Below are positions 1 through 9,557 of a stretch of DNA of 64,000 nucleotides, piece after piece. Below the pieces are notes generated by a model. That model saw only the letters and a program-made list of their open reading frames with translations. It ran no database searches and was not told the DNA's origin. Within the stretch, counting starts at the first letter, position 1. The number at the start of each line of letters is the position of its first letter. The stretch comes from Candidatus Melainabacteria bacterium MEL.A1 (lineage in GTDB: Bacteria > Cyanobacteriota > Vampirovibrionia > Gastranaerophilales > Gastranaerophilaceae): NCBI GenBank assembly GCA_001765415.1, contig CP017245.1, positions 744,001-808,000 of the forward strand, in the 5' to 3' direction. The position numbers and the translations under genes were made by a program.

Positions 1-1627
1 TTTTAGTCGTAAGAACTGTCATATTAAAACTATCAGCCTTAGCTGACGGAACGATTTTTATCCCGTTATCTTCCATTGTTTGAGCAAATTCAACTGATGA
101 ATATTTTTTTGAACCTTTTGTCAAAACTGCAGCCGTCAAATCAGCAGTTCCGGGAATATGTTCAATAAACTCTCCACCTTTAGCAAAAATACTTATTGCA
201 ATAATGTCGTTAACCCTATTTGGAGTTAATAATAGTGTTGCTCCATTTGAAAGTTGATATTTTTGGGTATTGGAATTTTCACTAACCAATTTTGCCGGTT
301 CTGTTTTCTGCGTAATATTAGAAACTTTTACTTCTTTACAATTTTCAGGCAAAACTATTGATACTGCACTTTTTTCCCTACCTAAATATTTGTTTGCAAC
401 ATCTTTCACATCTTGTACTGTAACTTTTTTTACATTATCCAAATATGTTTCATAATACTTTGTATCATCTGTGGTTACAAACGTATAACCGATTTCACTT
501 GCAATATTTGAGATAGATTCTCTTTCATAATATGTATCTCTTTCTATCACATTCTTTGCAAGCTGAAGTTGAGATTGAGTAACTCCATTTTTCTGAACAT
601 TTTTTATTTCTTCAAAAATACTATCTTGCAATTTTTCACATTTTTCAGGGTCAAAAGTTGTAGAAACATAAAAAATTCCATCATCTTTAAAACCTGTATT
701 TGCCGCACCAATCGTGTTTGCAAGTTGTTTGTTCTCTTTTATATTTCTATAAAACACGGAAGATCTTCCATCTCCCAAAATCGTAGACAAAACATCTAAC
801 GCATAAGAATCTTTGTCATCTATTTTAGTGCCTCTGAAACCAATCAACATATAACCGGATTGAGTATCAAAATAGGCAACCTTTTTTTGTTGAGCAGTCA
901 AGATTTTTTCTTTTGGGTAAACATTTTTAATAGGTTTTTTGTATTCAGAATTGAAATCACTCTTAACTTTTTCTATTGCAGAATTTGCATCTACATCTCC
1001 AACAATTACAGTAACCATATTGGAAGGATTATAATATTTATTATAATACCCCATTATTTCATCCCTGTGGATAGAACTTATAATATCAGCCTTCCCGATA
1101 ACTTTTCTTTTATACGGATGATCAGAATAAAGCATATTAACCAAATTGTCATATACAAGAGTATTTGGAGAATTTGCATCCTTCATAATTTCTTCAATAA
1201 CAACTTTTCTTTCCTTCTCAAGTTCTTTTCTCGGAACTAGAGGATGAAGTAACATATCAGAGTGCATTTCTAATGCTAAATCAAAATCTTTTGATGGAAT
1301 AGTTACATAATAGTGCGTAAAATCTTTGCTTGTAGCAGCATTTGTAATCGCCCCTTTGGTTTCTAAGATTTTATCAAATTCTCCGGGAGCGTGATTAGTA
1401 GAACCTTTGAAAAACAGGTGTTCCAAAAAGTGCGAAACCCCATTGTTTTCGTCATTTTCGTTAATTGACCCTGTTTTTATCCACGTATCAATTGTTACAA
1501 TCGGATTAGACTTAACCTCTTGAATAACAACAGTTTGACCGTTATCGAGTTTATATACATTAAAATCCGCAGCAAAAGCACAACCTGCACAAATAAATAC
1601 TGCCAAAAGAACTAATAATTTCTTCAT
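1..1627 (-). CDS. M16 family zinc peptidase (insulinase-like), C-terminus cut by window edge
   Basis: The reading frame is open from an ATG at 1627 to the window edge, giving about 542 residues; the rest lies outside. An N-terminal signal peptide (MKKLLVLLAVFICAGCAFA) suggests export. The inverted zinc site HFLEH (about residues 66-70) is followed by the acidic VVIEEI helix expected to carry the third ligand. These features define the M16B processing-peptidase-like family, which degrades peptides in the cell envelope. The second, usually inactive, M16 half begins near residue 430. An AAGGGG ribosome site lies just before the ATG. The exact substrate cannot be told from the sequence. Confidence 0.9.
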   Translation of the reverse strand, partial: MKKLLVLLAVFICAGCAFAADFNVYKLDNGQTVVIQEVKSNPIVTIDTWIKTGSINENDENNGVSHFLEHLFFKGSTNHAPGEFDKILETKGAITNAATSKDFTHYYVTIPSKDFDLALEMHSDMLLHPLVPRKELEKERKVVIEEIMKDANSPNTLVYDNLVNMLYSDHPYKRKVIGKADIISSIHRDEIMGYYNKYYNPSNMVTVIVGDVDANSAIEKVKSDFNSEYKKPIKNVYPKEKILTAQQKKVAYFDTQSGYMLIGFRGTKIDDKDSYALDVLSTILGDGRSSVFYRNIKENKQLANTIGAANTGFKDDGIFYVSTTFDPEKCEKLQDSIFEEIKNVQKNGVTQSQLQLAKNVIERDTYYERESISNIASEIGYTFVTTDDTKYYETYLDNVKKVTVQDVKDVANKYLGREKSAVSIVLPENCKEVKVSNITQKTEPAKLVSENSNTQKYQLSNGATLLLTPNRVNDIIAISIFAKGGEFIEHIPGTADLTAAVLTKGSKKYSSVEFAQTMEDNGIKIVPSAKADSFNMTVLTTK

Positions 1628-1702
1628 ATTATCCCCTTCAAAAATTTATTATTATCTATGTAAACATAATACAATAAATTTTTAAATTAGAAAATAGATT
1701 AA

Positions 1703-2398
1703 TTAAAAAGCAATTCTTTTTGGATAATCTTTAGGCACTTTCCAACCGTTTCGTTGAATTATTGCAGTACAATAAGCACCACTACCATTCTTGCAACCAT
1801 AAGTTGAATCATTATATAACGAAGCCTCATTTCCATCCCACTTATACATAACAGCTTCCATCCTTTTTCCATACAAATACTTCCACATCCAATTATTAGC
1901 AATAGGATAAAATTCAAACCCAAATGCACAATTTCCGGCAATATTTTCTTTAGCAATACATTTTTCTGCATTTTTAGGGAAAAATGTAATATCTCGATTT
2001 TCATGCCCTGCAAATGCAAAAGCACTACCATCTTCGAAGAAATATAACATCCTTCTTTGTCCACTAAAATCCGTTACATCCTTTTTATCAATAATTTTTA
2101 AATATGGTGCAAGATAATTATTGAAAGACTTATCATTATCGTCTGTTCTATTTATAGTATTTCCATCTTCGTCTTTTTGATCATTATTAAAATAAGTCCA
2201 AGTTTCCACATCATCATTATCTTTTATAGACATTGCAATTGCTTGGTTCATTGTTGAATAGAATTTTTTCAGCCTTGTTTCAACAACCTGATTACGATAA
2301 TTTTGTATTAACGCAGGCATAGTCATAGCCGCTACAACTCCAATGATACCGAGAGTAACTAATACCTCTGCTAAAGTAAATCCTATATATTTTCGCAT
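1703..2398 (-). CDS. Type IV prepilin-like protein
   Basis: A short positively charged leader is followed by the prepilin peptidase site and hydrophobic helix (GFTLAEVLVTLGIIGVVAA, with Glu at +5 of the mature protein), then NYR and a long soluble domain. Such proteins are cleaved and N-methylated by PilD and assembled by type IV pilus or type II secretion machinery. The C-terminal tail has cysteines near YGCKNGSGAYC and a conserved NGWKVPKDYP ending, shared with the other pilin-like loci in this window. I chose the ATG at 2398 because GGAGG sits six bases upstream; an in-frame ATG 18 bases earlier has no such site. It is divergent from the XRE regulator at 2484. Confidence 0.9.
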   Translation of the reverse strand: MRKYIGFTLAEVLVTLGIIGVVAAMTMPALIQNYRNQVVETRLKKFYSTMNQAIAMSIKDNDDVETWTYFNNDQKDEDGNTINRTDDNDKSFNNYLAPYLKIIDKKDVTDFSGQRRMLYFFEDGSAFAFAGHENRDITFFPKNAEKCIAKENIAGNCAFGFEFYPIANNWMWKYLYGKRMEAVMYKWDGNEASLYNDSTYGCKNGSGAYCTAIIQRNGWKVPKDYPKRIAF

Positions 2399-2483
2399 AA
2401 AACCTCCATATAACAATATATTATTATATTTATAATAACATATGATAATTTATTTATCAATATAGTATTGCTAACATAATAGA

Positions 2484-2705
2484 ATGCTAGATGAAGAATT
2501 TCTTAAAAGTTTTGGGTTCAATTTGAAAATGTGTAGATTGAAAAGAGGGTTAACTCAAGCTGAATTGGGCGAAAAAATTGATATTTCGGAACATCGTTTG
2601 AGTGAAATTGAAAGAGGGAAGTGCAATATAACGTTGAAAACAGTTAATAAAATTGCCAACGCTCTTAATATTGCATCTATAAGATTTTTTGATTTTAAAG
2701 ATTAA
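2484..2705 (+). CDS. Small XRE-family helix-turn-helix regulator
   Basis: This 73-residue protein is almost only an HTH_3 domain: RLKRGLTQAELGEKIDIS forms the first helices and the turn, followed by the recognition helix EHRLSEIERGK and the packing helices ITLKTVNKIANALNI. The family binds operator DNA as dimers. It lies head-to-head with the prepilin-like gene at 1703, with an 85-base AT-rich gap, so it may control that gene or itself; this is inference. Its stop overlaps the stop of the convergent gene at 2702 by four bases. Confidence 0.85.
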   Translation: MLDEEFLKSFGFNLKMCRLKRGLTQAELGEKIDISEHRLSEIERGKCNITLKTVNKIANALNIASIRFFDFKD

Positions 2706-2974
2706 TGTTTAAAAACTTTTCTTATCAGCGGATAGCATAATGCAAGCGCACCTGCGCCTAACACTACAAGAACAGATGTTGGAGTTTTTCTTTTTTCAAT
2801 GCTTTCAGCGTTCTTCATTCCTACATAAATATCATGATTAAGAACCTGAAAATCTCTTGATGCTTGTACATGCGAATACAATACCGGCTTGTAATGGTCA
2901 TTTGGCGGTACAATAACACCTACATTTAAAGGCGAATTTTTCATATTCGGATTTACACTAACACTATTATCCAT
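2702..2974 (-). CDS. Small hypothetical protein with C-terminal membrane helix
   Basis: About 90 residues from the ATG at 2974 (the open frame extends 20 residues further upstream, but that part looks non-genuine and has no ribosome site). The middle is polar and proline-containing. The C-terminus carries one hydrophobic segment (TSVLVVLGAGALALCYPLI) followed by basic residues, typical of a tail-anchored membrane protein. No family is recognised. It converges on the XRE regulator. Confidence 0.5.
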   Translation of the reverse strand: MDNSVSVNPNMKNSPLNVGVIVPPNDHYKPVLYSHVQASRDFQVLNHDIYVGMKNAESIEKRKTPTSVLVVLGAGALALCYPLIRKVFKH

Positions 2975-3097
2975 ACTGTTTATAAAACAAAACATAATTC
3001 TAAATTGCCTAAGAATGAAGAAATGTAAAAACACCCAGATATAAAGAGAAATTATAACAATTATAAATACTAATACCTAAACCAATTCTAACTATAA

Positions 3098-4204
3098 TTA
3101 ATTACGCAACTCCCCATTTTCGATTTTATAAATTCTTACATCTTTCAAAAACTCATCTTCAAAAAGAATTGTATCTACTGATGTTATAACAGTTTGAGTA
3201 TTTTCATTTATTGACTTCAAAAGATAATTTTGTCTTAAATCATCAAGTTCTGCCAAAACATCATCCAACAACAATATAGGTTCATCACCAGTTTTTGCCG
3301 CAATAATATCTAATTCAGATAATTTCAACGCCAAAACAATTGTTCTTTGTTGACCTTGAGATGCAAATTTTGTCGCTTCGTTATTATTTATATAAAAAAT
3401 CACATCATCCCTATGCGGACCAACACAAGCTTGTCCTCTGCGCATTTCTTCAACTCTACGTTCTTCAAGAGATTTATGAAAAGCTGCTGCAATGTCTTTT
3501 AATTCGTTTTCATCAGCCAAAAATGAGCAATCATAGCTTATTTTCAAATTTTCTGTTTCACTAATTATACGATGTTTTTCTTGTGCAATTCGTTCAATTT
3601 CTTTTAAATATTTTTTTCTTAAAAAAATTATATTGCTACCTGTAACCACAAGTTGTTCATTATAAACATCCAGTAAAGTGTCATTTGAATTTCCAGTTTT
3701 CAAATAATCCTTCAATAAATTATTTTTTTGAATCCTAATTTTGTCATATTTTGAAAGTCTGTCATCATAAGCGGGATAAACCTGAGAAATCGCTCTATCC
3801 AACCAATCCCTTCTATCAGAAGGATTTCCTCTCAGCAACAACAAATCCGCAGTTGAAAAAAGAACTGTTTTCAAAACTGATTTAAAATTTTTAGGAGTTG
3901 TCTTAACCTTATTCAGCGCAAGCTCTCGTTTTTTCTCCCTTGAATAAGTAAAATCAAGTTCAACATCGGTTTCTACCTTAATCATATTACAATTAATCTC
4001 AGCCTTTTCTGCCTCAAAATTAATCAATTCAATATTATTGGAAGTTCGAGGAGATTTTAGAGTTGAAAGAAAATAAATACTTTCAAGAATATTTGTTTTT
4101 CCTTGCGCATTTTTACCAATTATAAGAATTTTTTTAGAACTCAAATCTAGTTCCAAATCCTTGCAATTTCTATAATTAGTAAGTTTTAAATCCCTCAATC
4201 TCAT
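3098..4204 (-). CDS. recF: DNA replication and repair protein RecF
   Basis: RecF is an ABC-type SMC-like ATPase that loads RecA onto gapped DNA with RecO and RecR. Walker A is IGKNAQGKTN (about residues 30-38), directly after the typical start MRLRDLKLTNYRN. The ABC signature region reads ASQGQQRTIVLALKL, and Walker B is EPILLLDDVLAELD. The length of about 368 residues is normal. The ATG at 4204 gives the canonical N-terminus; an upstream TTG in frame is less likely. It is not next to dnaA/dnaN here, and no gyrB follows. Confidence 0.95.
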   Translation of the reverse strand: MRLRDLKLTNYRNCKDLELDLSSKKILIIGKNAQGKTNILESIYFLSTLKSPRTSNNIELINFEAEKAEINCNMIKVETDVELDFTYSREKKRELALNKVKTTPKNFKSVLKTVLFSTADLLLLRGNPSDRRDWLDRAISQVYPAYDDRLSKYDKIRIQKNNLLKDYLKTGNSNDTLLDVYNEQLVVTGSNIIFLRKKYLKEIERIAQEKHRIISETENLKISYDCSFLADENELKDIAAAFHKSLEERRVEEMRRGQACVGPHRDDVIFYINNNEATKFASQGQQRTIVLALKLSELDIIAAKTGDEPILLLDDVLAELDDLRQNYLLKSINENTQTVITSVDTILFEDEFLKDVRIYKIENGELRN

Positions 4205-4305
4205 AAAAAAATTATACCCCAAATATATGATTTCTTAATTTATTATAGACTAATGTTAAAATTTTTTATATAATAGGTACGCAACTTGCAATATAAGGAA
4301 TAACT

Positions 4306-4560
4306 ATGTTACCAATTATATCAGAAGAAAATGCGGCTACGGCTTTTAGTGAGATTTTTAAAGATATGCCAACATGGCGTAAAAAAATGATCCACTATCT
4401 CAAAGATGAAAATCCTGAGATAAATACCGCAATCATTGAGGCTGCAAATCGAACTTCTCTTGACCCGAAAGCTGTTGCTCTTGGTGCATATATGACATAC
4501 GCCTTAATTGAGCTTGCAATAAAAGATAATGAAGATATAATGAATTTTCAGGGAGAATAA
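4306..4560 (+). CDS. Small conserved-looking protein in an operon with pilT
   Basis: This 84-residue, mostly helical, soluble protein is preceded by an AAGGA ribosome site and ends two bases before the pilT start, so the two are almost certainly co-transcribed and translationally coupled. It has no signal peptide or recognisable motif. A role connected with twitching or pilus retraction is a guess from position alone. Confidence 0.7.
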   Translation: MLPIISEENAATAFSEIFKDMPTWRKKMIHYLKDENPEINTAIIEAANRTSLDPKAVALGAYMTYALIELAIKDNEDIMNFQGE

Positions 4561-4562
4561 TT

Positions 4563-5633
4563 ATGTTAATTGAAGAATTACTAGAAAAACTCGTAGCTGA
4601 TGGCGGTTCTGACTTACATATTTCAGCAAACCTTCCACCAGCAGCACGTATCGACGGGAAACTAAGAAGATATGATTACCCGCCGCTTAGTCCAGATGAC
4701 GTTGAAACTCTTTTGTTCCCAATGTTATCAAACGAACAAAGACGTACTCTTGAACAAAACTGGGAACTTGACTTTTCATATGGTATTGAAGGTTTAAGCC
4801 GTTTCAGGGTTAACTTTTACAAAGACAAAGGTAATTATGCTGCTGCATTCAGAACAATTACATCAATTGTTCCATCCTTCGACAAATTAGGTTTGCCGGA
4901 AGTTGTTAGAAAAACAGCAGATAAACCAAGAGGTTTGATCCTTGTAACAGGACCTACCGGTTCAGGTAAATCTACAACATTGGCGGCAATGATTGATTAT
5001 ATCAACTCAAACAGAGCAGAACACATTCTTACAATTGAAGACCCGATAGAATTTGTTCACACATCAAAACAAAGTATCATTCACCAACGTGAACTCGGAA
5101 TGGATACAAGATCATTTGCAAACGCATTGAAATCCGCACTTCGTGAAGACCCTGATATTATTCTGGTAGGTGAAATGCGTGACCACGAAACTATCGCTTT
5201 AGCACTGACAGCGGCAGAAACTGGTCACTTGGTATTCGGAACATTACACACATCTTCAGCTGCACAAACAATTGACCGTATCATCGACGTATTTCCAGAA
5301 GGTCAACAACAACAAATTCGTGTACAACTTGCGAACTCACTTGTTGCAGTATTTGCACAAACTTTGTTACCAAAAATACAACCAGACGGAACTAAAAAAG
5401 GTCGTGTAATGGCTCAAGAAATCATGCTTGTAACTCCGGCAATTGCCAACCTTATCAGAGAGGCAAAAGCTGCTCAAATCTATTCAACAATACAAATGAA
5501 TCAAGGTTTGGGAATGCAAACTCTTGAAATGGCACTTTCTAATCTATACAAACAAGGTGTTATTACAATTGAAGATGCACTTTCAAGAACTTCAAGACCT
5601 GATGAATTAAAACGCTTAATGAGTGGCGTTTAA
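4563..5633 (+). CDS. pilT: Type IV pilus retraction ATPase PilT
   Basis: PilT is the hexameric cytoplasmic ATPase that powers pilus retraction. The N-terminal PAS-like domain begins with the typical GGSDLHIS and PPAARIDG motifs. Walker A is GPTGSGKSTT (about residues 130-139), the Asp box is TIEDPIEFVH, Walker B is REDPDIILVGEMRD, and the His box is GHLVFGTLHTSSAAQTIDRIID. The length of 356 residues is standard. It is far from the pilB/pilC/secretin operon at 54-60 kb, a common arrangement. A hairpin terminator follows at 5661. Confidence 0.95.
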   Translation: MLIEELLEKLVADGGSDLHISANLPPAARIDGKLRRYDYPPLSPDDVETLLFPMLSNEQRRTLEQNWELDFSYGIEGLSRFRVNFYKDKGNYAAAFRTITSIVPSFDKLGLPEVVRKTADKPRGLILVTGPTGSGKSTTLAAMIDYINSNRAEHILTIEDPIEFVHTSKQSIIHQRELGMDTRSFANALKSALREDPDIILVGEMRDHETIALALTAAETGHLVFGTLHTSSAAQTIDRIIDVFPEGQQQQIRVQLANSLVAVFAQTLLPKIQPDGTKKGRVMAQEIMLVTPAIANLIREAKAAQIYSTIQMNQGLGMQTLEMALSNLYKQGVITIEDALSRTSRPDELKRLMSGV

Positions 5634-5660
5634 TAAATAAATAAAAATGCAATTAATAAA

Positions 5661-5692
5661 AAAGCCGAACATTTCTTTAGTTCGGCTTTTTG
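5661..5692 (+). terminator. Rho-independent terminator after pilT
   Basis: A ten-base stem AAAGCCGAAC / GTTCGGCTTT with a nine-base loop is followed by a T-rich run. It ends the two-gene pilT unit. Confidence 0.85.
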
Positions 5693-5705
5693 TTCGTTTT
5701 AAATC

Positions 5706-5826
5706 CTACCAAGGATAATCCTTTGCAATCTGCCATCCATCATACATAATTAATGCTGCACACATATGAGAACTTTCACCCAAATTAATCAACTCCATAA
5801 ATATCTTCCAAATGTTTAACTTATTA
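5706..5826 (-). pseudogene. C-terminal remnant of a prepilin-like gene
   Basis: On the minus strand the last about 40 codons of a prepilin-like gene survive. The frame reads GESSHMCAALIMYDGWQIAK, then DYPW and stop, matching the shared C-terminal signature of the intact pilin-like proteins here (Cys, then NGWKVPKDYP at the 1703 locus). No prepilin leader, hydrophobic helix or promoter is found upstream; lysS begins about 100 bases away. The remaining spacer to 5920 holds only AT-rich DNA and the lysS ribosome site. This is a decayed copy. Confidence 0.65.
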
Positions 5827-5920
5827 TTTATTATAATAAATTTTTCTGAATTTTTCAATATTAAATTGTTTGTGTTAAGATTAAATCATAAAGACTTTAT
5901 AACCAAAGAGGAAGTATAAA

Positions 5921-7453
5921 ATGGCACAACAAACACATGAACCAAGTTCTACTAAAGAACAAATAAGACAAACAAGAATACAAAAACTTGCAGATTTGGC
6001 TGACAAAGGCGTAAATCCATACCCTTATAAATTTGAAAAAACTGCAGATGCAGCTGAATTACAAGAAAAATACAAAGACCTTGAAACAGGCGTTGAAACA
6101 GAAGATAAATACTCTGTTGCCGGTCGTGTAATGGCTATCCGTAACACAGGTATGTTTATCGACCTTATGGATGCTTCAGGCAAAATCCAAATTTTCTCTC
6201 ACAAAGAAAATTTATCAGAAGAACAAATCAAAATTTTAAAACTCGTTGATATCGGTGATATTGTTGGTTTTACAGGCACAATAAGAAGAACTCCACGAGG
6301 AGAACTTTCTATCAAATCAACAGAATTAACTCTGTTGTCAAAAGCTCTTTTGCCTTTGCCAAATAAACAAATCAGCAAAGAAAAAGCAGAAACATTAAGC
6401 CACTATCACGGTCTTACTGATGTTGAGCTTAAATACCGTCAAAGATATGTTGACTTAATCGTTAACGAAGAAAGCAGAGATACTTTCAGAAAAAGAAGTA
6501 TGATTGTTCAAAAAGTTAGAGAATTTTTGGCAAAACAAGGTTATATGGAAGTTGAAACTCCAATTTTGCAAACAATGGCATCAGGTGCTAATGCAAGACC
6601 TTTCACAACTCACCACAATGCGCTTGAAATGGATTTAACTTTGAGAATTGCTCTTGAATTATATTTAAAAAGATTAATCGTTGGCGGAATTTCAGAAAAA
6701 GTTTTTGAAATCGGAAAATGTTTCAGAAACGAAGGTATCGACACTCGTCACAATCCGGAATTTACTATGATTGAATTGTACCAAGCATACGCAGATTACA
6801 ACGACATGATGACTTTGACAGAAAATATGGTTGCATACGTTGCTCAAGAAGTTTTGGGAACAACAAAAATCAAATATGGCGAAAATGAAATCGACCTAAC
6901 TCCACCATGGGATAGAAAAACAATGTTAGGTTCTATCAAAGAAGCTACAGGCGTTGATTTTATGGAAATTTACAGTGCGCAACAAGCTATCGAAACAGCA
7001 AGAAGCCTTCACGTTCAAGTTGAAGACGGCATGAACTGGGGACAAGTTGTTGAAGCAGTCTTTGAAGAAAAGATTGAACCATCTTTAATTCAACCTTGCC
7101 ACATCATTGATTATCCAAGAGAAATTTCTCCACTTGCAAAAGTTCACAGAGATAACGACAGATTAACCGAACGTTTCGAAACTCGTGTAAATGGATGGGA
7201 AATTGCAAACGCATTCTCAGAACTTACAGATCCAATCGACCAAAGAATGAGATTTGAAGCACAAGCTCAAGCAAAAGCAGCAGGAGATGAAGAAGCAATG
7301 GAAATTGATGAAGACTTCATCAACGCACTTGAATACGGTATGCCACCTACAGGCGGTATGGGAATGGGAATTGACAGACTTGTAATGTTATTGACAAACT
7401 CTCCATCAATTCGTGACGTTATCGCATTCCCAACAATGAAAGCAAAAGACTAA
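5921..7453 (+). CDS. lysS: Lysyl-tRNA synthetase, class II
   Basis: LysS charges tRNA-Lys. The N-terminal OB-fold anticodon-binding domain (about residues 60-170, including SVAGRVMAIRNTGMFIDLMD) precedes the class II catalytic core. Motif 2 is FRNEGIDTRHNPEFTMIELYQ, and motif 3 is GMGMGIDRLVMLL near the C-terminus. The length of 510 residues is normal. The start is supported by an AGAGGAAG ribosome site. A hairpin terminator follows at 7481. Confidence 0.97.
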   Translation: MAQQTHEPSSTKEQIRQTRIQKLADLADKGVNPYPYKFEKTADAAELQEKYKDLETGVETEDKYSVAGRVMAIRNTGMFIDLMDASGKIQIFSHKENLSEEQIKILKLVDIGDIVGFTGTIRRTPRGELSIKSTELTLLSKALLPLPNKQISKEKAETLSHYHGLTDVELKYRQRYVDLIVNEESRDTFRKRSMIVQKVREFLAKQGYMEVETPILQTMASGANARPFTTHHNALEMDLTLRIALELYLKRLIVGGISEKVFEIGKCFRNEGIDTRHNPEFTMIELYQAYADYNDMMTLTENMVAYVAQEVLGTTKIKYGENEIDLTPPWDRKTMLGSIKEATGVDFMEIYSAQQAIETARSLHVQVEDGMNWGQVVEAVFEEKIEPSLIQPCHIIDYPREISPLAKVHRDNDRLTERFETRVNGWEIANAFSELTDPIDQRMRFEAQAQAKAAGDEEAMEIDEDFINALEYGMPPTGGMGMGIDRLVMLLTNSPSIRDVIAFPTMKAKD

Positions 7454-7480
7454 ACCCACTGCGATGTGGAGCATATAAAT

Positions 7481-7513
7481 AAAAACGACTGTAGTAATAT
7501 TACGGTCGTTTTT
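7481..7513 (+). terminator. Rho-independent terminator after lysS
   Basis: The stem AAAACGACTGTA / TACGGTCGTTTT, with one mismatch and a short AT loop, is followed by a T run. Confidence 0.8.
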
Positions 7514-7553
7514 GTTTATATTAATACCATCTACTTTTTATCATTTCCAAAAG

Positions 7554-7580
7554 AAAAGACCGATATAAATCGGTCTTTTT
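7554..7580. terminator. Bidirectional terminator between lysS and prepilin gene
   Basis: The perfect 11-base stem AAAAGACCGAT / ATCGGTCTTTT has a four-base loop and U-rich ends on both strands. It can end the minus-strand prepilin transcript that stops at 7608 and back up the lysS terminator. Confidence 0.8.
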
Positions 7581-7607
7581 ATGAAAGATGAAAGGAGCTG
7601 AAATCTT

Positions 7608-8282
7608 TTAGTAATACGTAATTTTCCAACCATCATTAATAACTCTTGCAGCACATGTCAAACCCGATGCCGCTTTGTTACAGTTATACGTATTATCATA
7701 CCCGCCCGGAACTATATCTTTTCCCTTTAGTACAAAGGCAAAAATATCACGTCCCAGTTGATTAGGATAAGTATTTCCGTTTACATCAATTATAAATACG
7801 ACAGAATCCTTTTCGACATCTACCCCAAATTCTGATTTTACAATATCTTTAGGGTAAACATTCATAATAACATTCATTCCATCAACAAGAGTAAACATAT
7901 ATTGATAAAGTTTTGCATTTTTCAAATATACTTTACCGCTCAAAAATCTAGTCGGATACTGCCAACAACCTGTAGCATTTGAACATTCTCTAACAACCTT
8001 AAAATAAGGGCGGTAATATGAAAATGCAAGTGCTGAAGAATCTTGAGAATACTCATCCAATCCCCAATAGTTTGGAGAAGCTCTATCTAAAATTACAAAC
8101 ATTGTAACTTGATTGATTGCCGAATAGAATTTTTTCAATGCGGCAATATTTTTTGTATCGTTAATTTTGGCCAACAAACCAAACATTGTCAGTGATGCAA
8201 TCACGCCAATTATTGCCAGAGTGAATAACGCCTCTGACATAGTTAATCCTGAACGTTTTTTTAGCAGAAATTTATAATCCAT
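7608..8282 (-). CDS. Type IV prepilin-like protein (divergent cleavage site)
   Basis: A 224-residue protein with a basic leader (MDYKFLLKKRSG), then LTMSEALFTLAIIGVIASLT. The prepilin peptidase site is G/LTMSE, with Leu instead of the usual Phe at +1 and the conserved Glu at +5. The helix is followed by a soluble domain with FYSAINQV, as in the other pilin-like proteins, and a C-terminus with CNKAASGLTC and NDGWKITYY. It is probably a minor pilin or pseudopilin. It stands alone between two terminated units, not in the pilus operon. Confidence 0.85.
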   Translation of the reverse strand: MDYKFLLKKRSGLTMSEALFTLAIIGVIASLTMFGLLAKINDTKNIAALKKFYSAINQVTMFVILDRASPNYWGLDEYSQDSSALAFSYYRPYFKVVRECSNATGCWQYPTRFLSGKVYLKNAKLYQYMFTLVDGMNVIMNVYPKDIVKSEFGVDVEKDSVVFIIDVNGNTYPNQLGRDIFAFVLKGKDIVPGGYDNTYNCNKAASGLTCAARVINDGWKITYY

Positions 8283-8432
8283 AAGACCAACCGCCTTTCA
8301 TCTTTTGACAAAAGACCTTTAACAATACATATACTTTATATATACCCAAATCCAAAATTTCACTAACCTAATATTAAGATTTTTTAATATTTTTATATAG
8401 ACTTTTTTCATTGTTTATCATAAATTACAAGT

Positions 8433-9557
8433 ATGTTAGAAAATTATACCGAACTACTAGATAATTTAAAACACCATTCTCATTTTAGGGATATAAAAGA
8501 CTTTGATGGCAAAGACGAAAAATATATTTACTACAAAGGGAAAAAACTTCTTAATCTTTCATCCAACAATTATTTAGGATTTGCTGATAACAAAAAAATT
8601 ACGAAAGAATTTTTAGATTATGCAGGGGATAAATATTCTTTTGGCAGTGCATCCGCAAGACTTTTAACCGGAACTCTCCCAGTATATAAAGAACTTGAAG
8701 ATTTGATATCTTCAATCTTCCACAAAGAAAAAACTTTGTTATTCAATAGTGGTTACCATGCAAATGTTGGAATAAACAGTTCTATTGCCGGCAAGGGAGA
8801 TGTTATTTTTTCTGACAAACTTAATCATGCAAGCATTATCGACGGTATGAGATTGTCTGAAGGAAAATTTTTTAGATATCCACACAAGAACACAGAAGCT
8901 CTTGAAAAACTTTTAGAAAGAGAAAGAAAGAATTTCAACAACGCTATTATAGTTTCTGAAAGCGTATTTTCAATGGATGGTGACATTGCAGATCTTGAAA
9001 AACTTGTTGAACTTAAAGAAAAATATAATTGTATTCTAATTCTTGATGAAGCACACGCATTTGGAGTTTTTGGCAGAAATGGACTTGGCGTAACTGAAAC
9101 ATTAGGAATTACAGACAAAGTTGATTTGATTGTCGGAACTTTCGGCAAAGCAATCGGCTCAATGGGAGCTTTTGCAACAGGAAGCAAAACTTTAATCGAA
9201 TATCTTACTAACAAAGCTCGTTCCTTCATATTTTCAACCGCACTACCCCCGATTAATATAGCATTTTCAAAATGGATTATTGAAAACAAATTACCTCATA
9301 CATTTGAAAAAAGAGAAAAAATGCTTTCAATAGGCAGAAAAGCCGGTAGTGAAAGCCATATTATCCCTGTAATTATCGGTGGAAACAAAGAAACTGTAGA
9401 TACTTGCGAAATATTATTCCATAACGGATTTTTTACACTTCCGATAAGACCTCCAACCGTACCTGAAGGTACATCAAGATTAAGATTATCGTTAACAACA
9501 GATATTACTGAAAAGGAAATTTTTGATGCAATTTCATTGGTTAAACAAACAAAATAA
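8433..9557 (+). CDS. bioF: 8-amino-7-oxononanoate synthase (biotin biosynthesis)
   Basis: BioF condenses pimeloyl-ACP with L-alanine, the first step of biotin ring assembly, using PLP. Visible motifs are the start of the core at LNLSSNNYLGFA, SGSARLLTG-like FGSASARLLTG, the aspartate motif ILILDEAHAFGVFG, and the PLP lysine in GTFGKAIGSMGAF. The length of 374 residues fits the alpha-oxoamine synthase family. 2-amino-3-ketobutyrate CoA ligase is a close relative, but the following bioG and bioC settle the assignment. Its end overlaps bioG by 32 bases. Confidence 0.93.
   Translation: MLENYTELLDNLKHHSHFRDIKDFDGKDEKYIYYKGKKLLNLSSNNYLGFADNKKITKEFLDYAGDKYSFGSASARLLTGTLPVYKELEDLISSIFHKEKTLLFNSGYHANVGINSSIAGKGDVIFSDKLNHASIIDGMRLSEGKFFRYPHKNTEALEKLLERERKNFNNAIIVSESVFSMDGDIADLEKLVELKEKYNCILILDEAHAFGVFGRNGLGVTETLGITDKVDLIVGTFGKAIGSMGAFATGSKTLIEYLTNKARSFIFSTALPPINIAFSKWIIENKLPHTFEKREKMLSIGRKAGSESHIIPVIIGGNKETVDTCEILFHNGFFTLPIRPPTVPEGTSRLRLSLTTDITEKEIFDAISLVKQTK

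Noticed and set aside
8343-8432. Biotin repressor (BirA) operator before bioF
   Set aside because: A partial TTGT...ACAA inverted repeat exists, but the spacing and half-site sequence do not match the known BirA operator.
8825-9289. Minus-strand open frame of 154 codons opposite bioF
   Set aside because: It is a shadow of the well-supported bioF gene, with no family features or ribosome site.
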